Source of the DNA: Butyrivibrio sp. MC2013 | GTDB taxonomy: Bacteria > Bacillota > Clostridia > Lachnospirales > Lachnospiraceae | Reading direction: 5' to 3' | Assembly (NCBI RefSeq): GCF_000424585.1 | Contig: NZ_KE384211.1 | Span: forward strand, 1 to 64,000 | DNA length: 64,000 bases | Shown: piece by piece, positions 61,886 to 64,000 of the stretch | How positions within the stretch are numbered: position 1 is the first letter of the stretch | How the letters are laid out: the number at the start of each line of letters is the position of its first letter | Position numbers and translations under genes: made by a program | Notes under the pieces: generated by a model | The model's input: the letters and a program-made list of their open reading frames with translations, nothing else | Database searches by the model: none | What the model was told of the DNA's origin: nothing

Positions 61886-62857
61886 ATGATCGGAAAGAAG
61901 GTTTATATGAAACCGGTATATATAATAAATGGATTTTTGGACAGTGGTAAGACGGACTTTTTCCGTTATACCATTGCTCAGCCTTATTTTCGTACCAAGG
62001 GCAAGACCCTGCTCATAGTCTGCGAAGAAGGCGAGAACGGATATGAGGCCAAGCTCCTTAAGTCTACCAATACTATCCTTGAGACTATTGAGGACGAGGA
62101 AGACTTTACACTGGAGAAGCTACAGGAGTTGGATAAAAAGCATGATCCCGAAAGAATCCTCATAGAGTTCAATGGTATGTGGGATTTCAGAAAGATAGAG
62201 CTTCCCTCAACCTGGAACAAGGAGCAGCAGATCACTATGATCAACTGCAAGACCTTTGAGATGTATTACACTAACATGAAGTCCCTCCTTGTAGAGCATA
62301 TCAGAAACTCAGATATGATCCTCTTTAACAGATGCGACGGCATGAATGAGAAGCTTCCCACCTATAAGCGCAATGTGAAGGCTGTAAACAGGCAGTGCGA
62401 TATCATCTTCGAGAATATGAACGGAGAAGTAGATGTTACTCTGGATGAGGACCTTCCTTTTGATCTTAAGGCAGATCCCATAGATCTGAATAATTATGGC
62501 TATGGAATGTTCTATCTGGATGCTCTTGAGCATGTAGACCGCTATGAGGGCAAGAATGTAAGGTTCAAGGCTCTTGTTGCCAAGCCCCCGGAATTTAAGG
62601 GCAAGAGATTCGTACCGGGGCGCCTTTCAATGAACTGCTGTGCTCAGGATATGCAGTTTCTGGGCTTTGCCTGCGACTGTGATGAGATAGACAACTACGA
62701 GGAAAAGAGCTGGGTAGAGCTTACAGCCAGAGTTGAAAAGGAATATGTAGAGGAATATCAGGGAGAAGGCCCTGTGCTCAAGGCTCTCCACATTAAGCCC
62801 TGCAAGGAACCTGCTCATCCTATTGTGGACTTTACAATGCCCATTATGGAAGATTGA
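61886..62857 (+). CDS. Second COG0523-like GTPase with a YcgQ-like C-terminal region
   Basis: A 323-residue protein. The P-loop is GFLDSGKTDFF (residues 15-25), a divergent COG0523 form, and IEFNGMWDF stands where the usual IEPSG is found. There is no CxCC motif. From about residue 225, FKALVAKPPEFKGKRFVPGR, NCCAQDMQFLGF and WVELTARV resemble the C-terminal domain of TIGR03943/YcgQ proteins, usually a separate partner of CobW-type GTPases. This suggests a fusion. The matching YcgR permease gene is not in the window. Metal handling is inferred. Confidence 0.78.
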   Translation: MIGKKVYMKPVYIINGFLDSGKTDFFRYTIAQPYFRTKGKTLLIVCEEGENGYEAKLLKSTNTILETIEDEEDFTLEKLQELDKKHDPERILIEFNGMWDFRKIELPSTWNKEQQITMINCKTFEMYYTNMKSLLVEHIRNSDMILFNRCDGMNEKLPTYKRNVKAVNRQCDIIFENMNGEVDVTLDEDLPFDLKADPIDLNNYGYGMFYLDALEHVDRYEGKNVRFKALVAKPPEFKGKRFVPGRLSMNCCAQDMQFLGFACDCDEIDNYEEKSWVELTARVEKEYVEEYQGEGPVLKALHIKPCKEPAHPIVDFTMPIMED

Positions 62858-63016
62858 TCATAGGTAAGAAATATTTAGTAACATAACATGCGCTCTTTAT
62901 TATGAAAACGCTGGAATACTGATAAAACCTGTGATATATTGTATGTAGTAATCAATACTACATGTAAGGGTTTTGAAAACAGAGTACTGTTTGTTTTTGT
63001 AATAAGGGGGTAGCAC

Positions 63017-63274
63017 ATGACATCAAAAGATCTTAAGAAGTTTTTTAAGGAGCATCTGGTTCCGAAGAAGCTTTATAAGGTGGGCGGAGAGAAGAATAAT
63101 CGTATTTGCCTTGAGAAATGCGGTGAATACTGGGAGGTCTTCTTCAGAGATCACAAGAAGAAGCTGGGCCTTATACGTTATAAGGACGAGAAGTCAGCCT
63201 GCGAAGGGATGATGAATGAGATCCGCAAACTTATGGAGAGTATCTACGGGATCACCTGGGCTGGAAATAACTAA
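63017..63274 (+). CDS. Small conserved protein of unknown function
   Basis: An 85-residue, Lys-rich soluble protein (MTSKDLKKFFKEHLVPKKLY, then CGEYWEVFFRDHKKK). Family not recognised. The ribosome site is AAGGGGG. A small hairpin (ATGTAGTA/TACTACAT, 62943-62963) lies upstream. Next gene starts 16 bases later. Confidence 0.65.
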   Translation: MTSKDLKKFFKEHLVPKKLYKVGGEKNNRICLEKCGEYWEVFFRDHKKKLGLIRYKDEKSACEGMMNEIRKLMESIYGITWAGNN

Positions 63275-63290
63275 TGCATATAGGAGTATT

Positions 63291-63863
63291 ATGAAGAAGC
63301 TGGCAGTGTTTTTTCCCGGCATCGGTTACACCAAAGACAAGCCGCTATTATATTACAGCAGAAAGCTGGCTATGGCACATGGATTTGATATTATCCAGGT
63401 GGACTATGGAAATCTTAGCTTTGAGTCAAAGGGCAATAGAAAAAACGTAGAAGCCTGTATGGATGATGCCTGGAATGCTACAGTAAACTGTCTGGATTCT
63501 GTGGATCTAACAGCTTATCAGGGAGATGAGGATATTATCATATTCTTTTCCAAGAGCATAGGCACTGTCCTTGCCGCCAGATATGCCAAAGAAAAGGGGC
63601 TTCTGACAGGTAATGTCTACTATACACCTTTGGAAGATACCTTTAGCTATGTTAATGATGGCTACGGAATTGCTTTTAGCGGCGATGCAGATCAGTATAC
63701 TGACGGCGAAAAGCTCATGGAGCTTGCTACATTAAACCATATAGAGATGTATATGCTTCCGGATGCTGATCATTCTCTTGAAACAGGGGATGTCCTTAAC
63801 GATATGGATTATCTTACTGATATCATGGAGATGACAGAAGAGTATATCAGGGATTGCGAATGA
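63291..63863 (+). CDS. Alpha/beta hydrolase-like protein
   Basis: A 190-residue protein. The start is VFFPGIGYTKDKPLLYYS; a nucleophile-elbow-like FSKSIGT (Ser with a Ser in place of the first Gly), a candidate acid in GDADQYTDG and a candidate His in DADHSLETG fit an alpha/beta hydrolase triad. ATG 63291 with TAGGAG upstream is chosen over the in-frame 63216, which overlaps the preceding gene. Substrate unknown. Confidence 0.72.
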   Translation: MKKLAVFFPGIGYTKDKPLLYYSRKLAMAHGFDIIQVDYGNLSFESKGNRKNVEACMDDAWNATVNCLDSVDLTAYQGDEDIIIFFSKSIGTVLAARYAKEKGLLTGNVYYTPLEDTFSYVNDGYGIAFSGDADQYTDGEKLMELATLNHIEMYMLPDADHSLETGDVLNDMDYLTDIMEMTEEYIRDCE

Positions 63864-63912
63864 TATTTGATGCAGAGCTTTCTCAAAATACCTAATGATC
63901 ATATTTCATTAA

Positions 63913-64000
63913 TTATTTTTCAAAGCCTGCATTTACTTTGGCTCTTGACATTATGGCGATTTTATCATAAACTGTTTGACGTATGTGAGCATTTGCTGTC
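63913..64000 (-). CDS. C-terminal end of a probable LuxR-type regulator (partial)
   Basis: On the minus strand the last 28 codons of a gene run in from beyond the right edge and end at a TAA (63913-63915). The peptide contains HIRQTVYDKIAIMSRAK, which fits the end of a LuxR/GerE helix-turn-helix (H-I-x-x-x-Y-x-K-I-x-I-x-S-R-A). It is too short to be certain. The 63864-63912 space holds nothing else obvious. Confidence 0.5.
   Translation of the reverse strand, partial: TANAHIRQTVYDKIAIMSRAKVNAGFEK

Noticed and set aside
1-64000. tRNA, rRNA or phage-type genes
   Set aside because: No tRNA-like cloverleaf, rRNA stretch or phage structural gene was noticed on reading either strand; a tRNAscan run would settle it.

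Overview
The window reads as a chromosomal segment of an anaerobic, low-to-mid GC Firmicute, most likely a Lachnospiraceae of the Butyrivibrio/Pseudobutyrivibrio type. This is inference from gene order (rpmB, asp23, fakA, recG; polA, coaE; the TIGR03960 and TIGR03936 pair followed by an RNase G), from strong AGGAGG-type ribosome sites, from the sporulation-type gene ytfJ, and from the HisZ-dependent histidine pathway. No rRNA, tRNA or CRISPR array was seen. Almost everything is on the plus strand. The exceptions are an IS200/IS605 transposase at the left edge, a LacI-sensor/GGDEF gene at 18.8-21.0 kb, and the tail of a gene at the right edge.

Layout. 0-0.8 kb: IS200/IS605 tnpA with terminator-like and end-like hairpins. 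0.86-2.8 kb: a radical SAM/SPASM maturase-like enzyme followed by two paralogous Cys-containing small proteins, the best candidate for an undescribed modified-peptide system. 3-5.7 kb: patatin-like lipase, histidine phosphatase, NusG-II protein, Gx transporter. 5.8-16 kb: ruvA, a palindromic insertion, ruvB, zapA, a two-gene U32 hydroxylation-type protein, an FtsW/RodA-class B PBP pair, DUF2953, ytfJ and a J-domain protein. 16-24 kb: rpmB, asp23, fakA, a LacI-GGDEF fusion, recG, degV. 24.3-33.5 kb: a second-type IIA topoisomerase pair, rsmD, coaD, a coiled-coil protein, two pseudouridine synthases, recU. 33.6-38.9 kb: OPT peptide transporter with a stand-alone PqqD-like protein, a 379-bp foldback element, a UvrX-type Y-family polymerase on a nearly leaderless message with its YolD-like partner, and a SEC-C protein. 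39-44.2 kb: hisZ-G-D-B-IE behind a near-consensus promoter. 44.2-57.6 kb: two radical-SAM-linked genes, a short RNase G, an SDR protein, an adenylate-forming enzyme, a TPR protein plus zf-HC2 protein, a nuclease-degenerate DNA polymerase I, coaE, an FtsA-like ATPase. 58-64 kb: WalJ-like hydrolase, ACT plus PFL/UPF0210 pair, two COG0523 GTPases (one with six exact 12-residue His/Asp/Glu repeats), two small genes, and the end of a probable LuxR-type regulator.

How it fits together. DNA repair and topology genes are concentrated here (ruvAB, recU, recG, polA, Y-family polymerase, type IIA topoisomerase), as are wall and division genes (zapA, FtsW/RodA, PBP, FtsA-like). FakA and a DegV protein could form a fatty acid kinase. 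Several intergenic spaces carry palindromic or foldback repeats, two of which share one sequence and lie 15.8 kb apart. These may be mobilised by the IS200-type transposase; that is inference.
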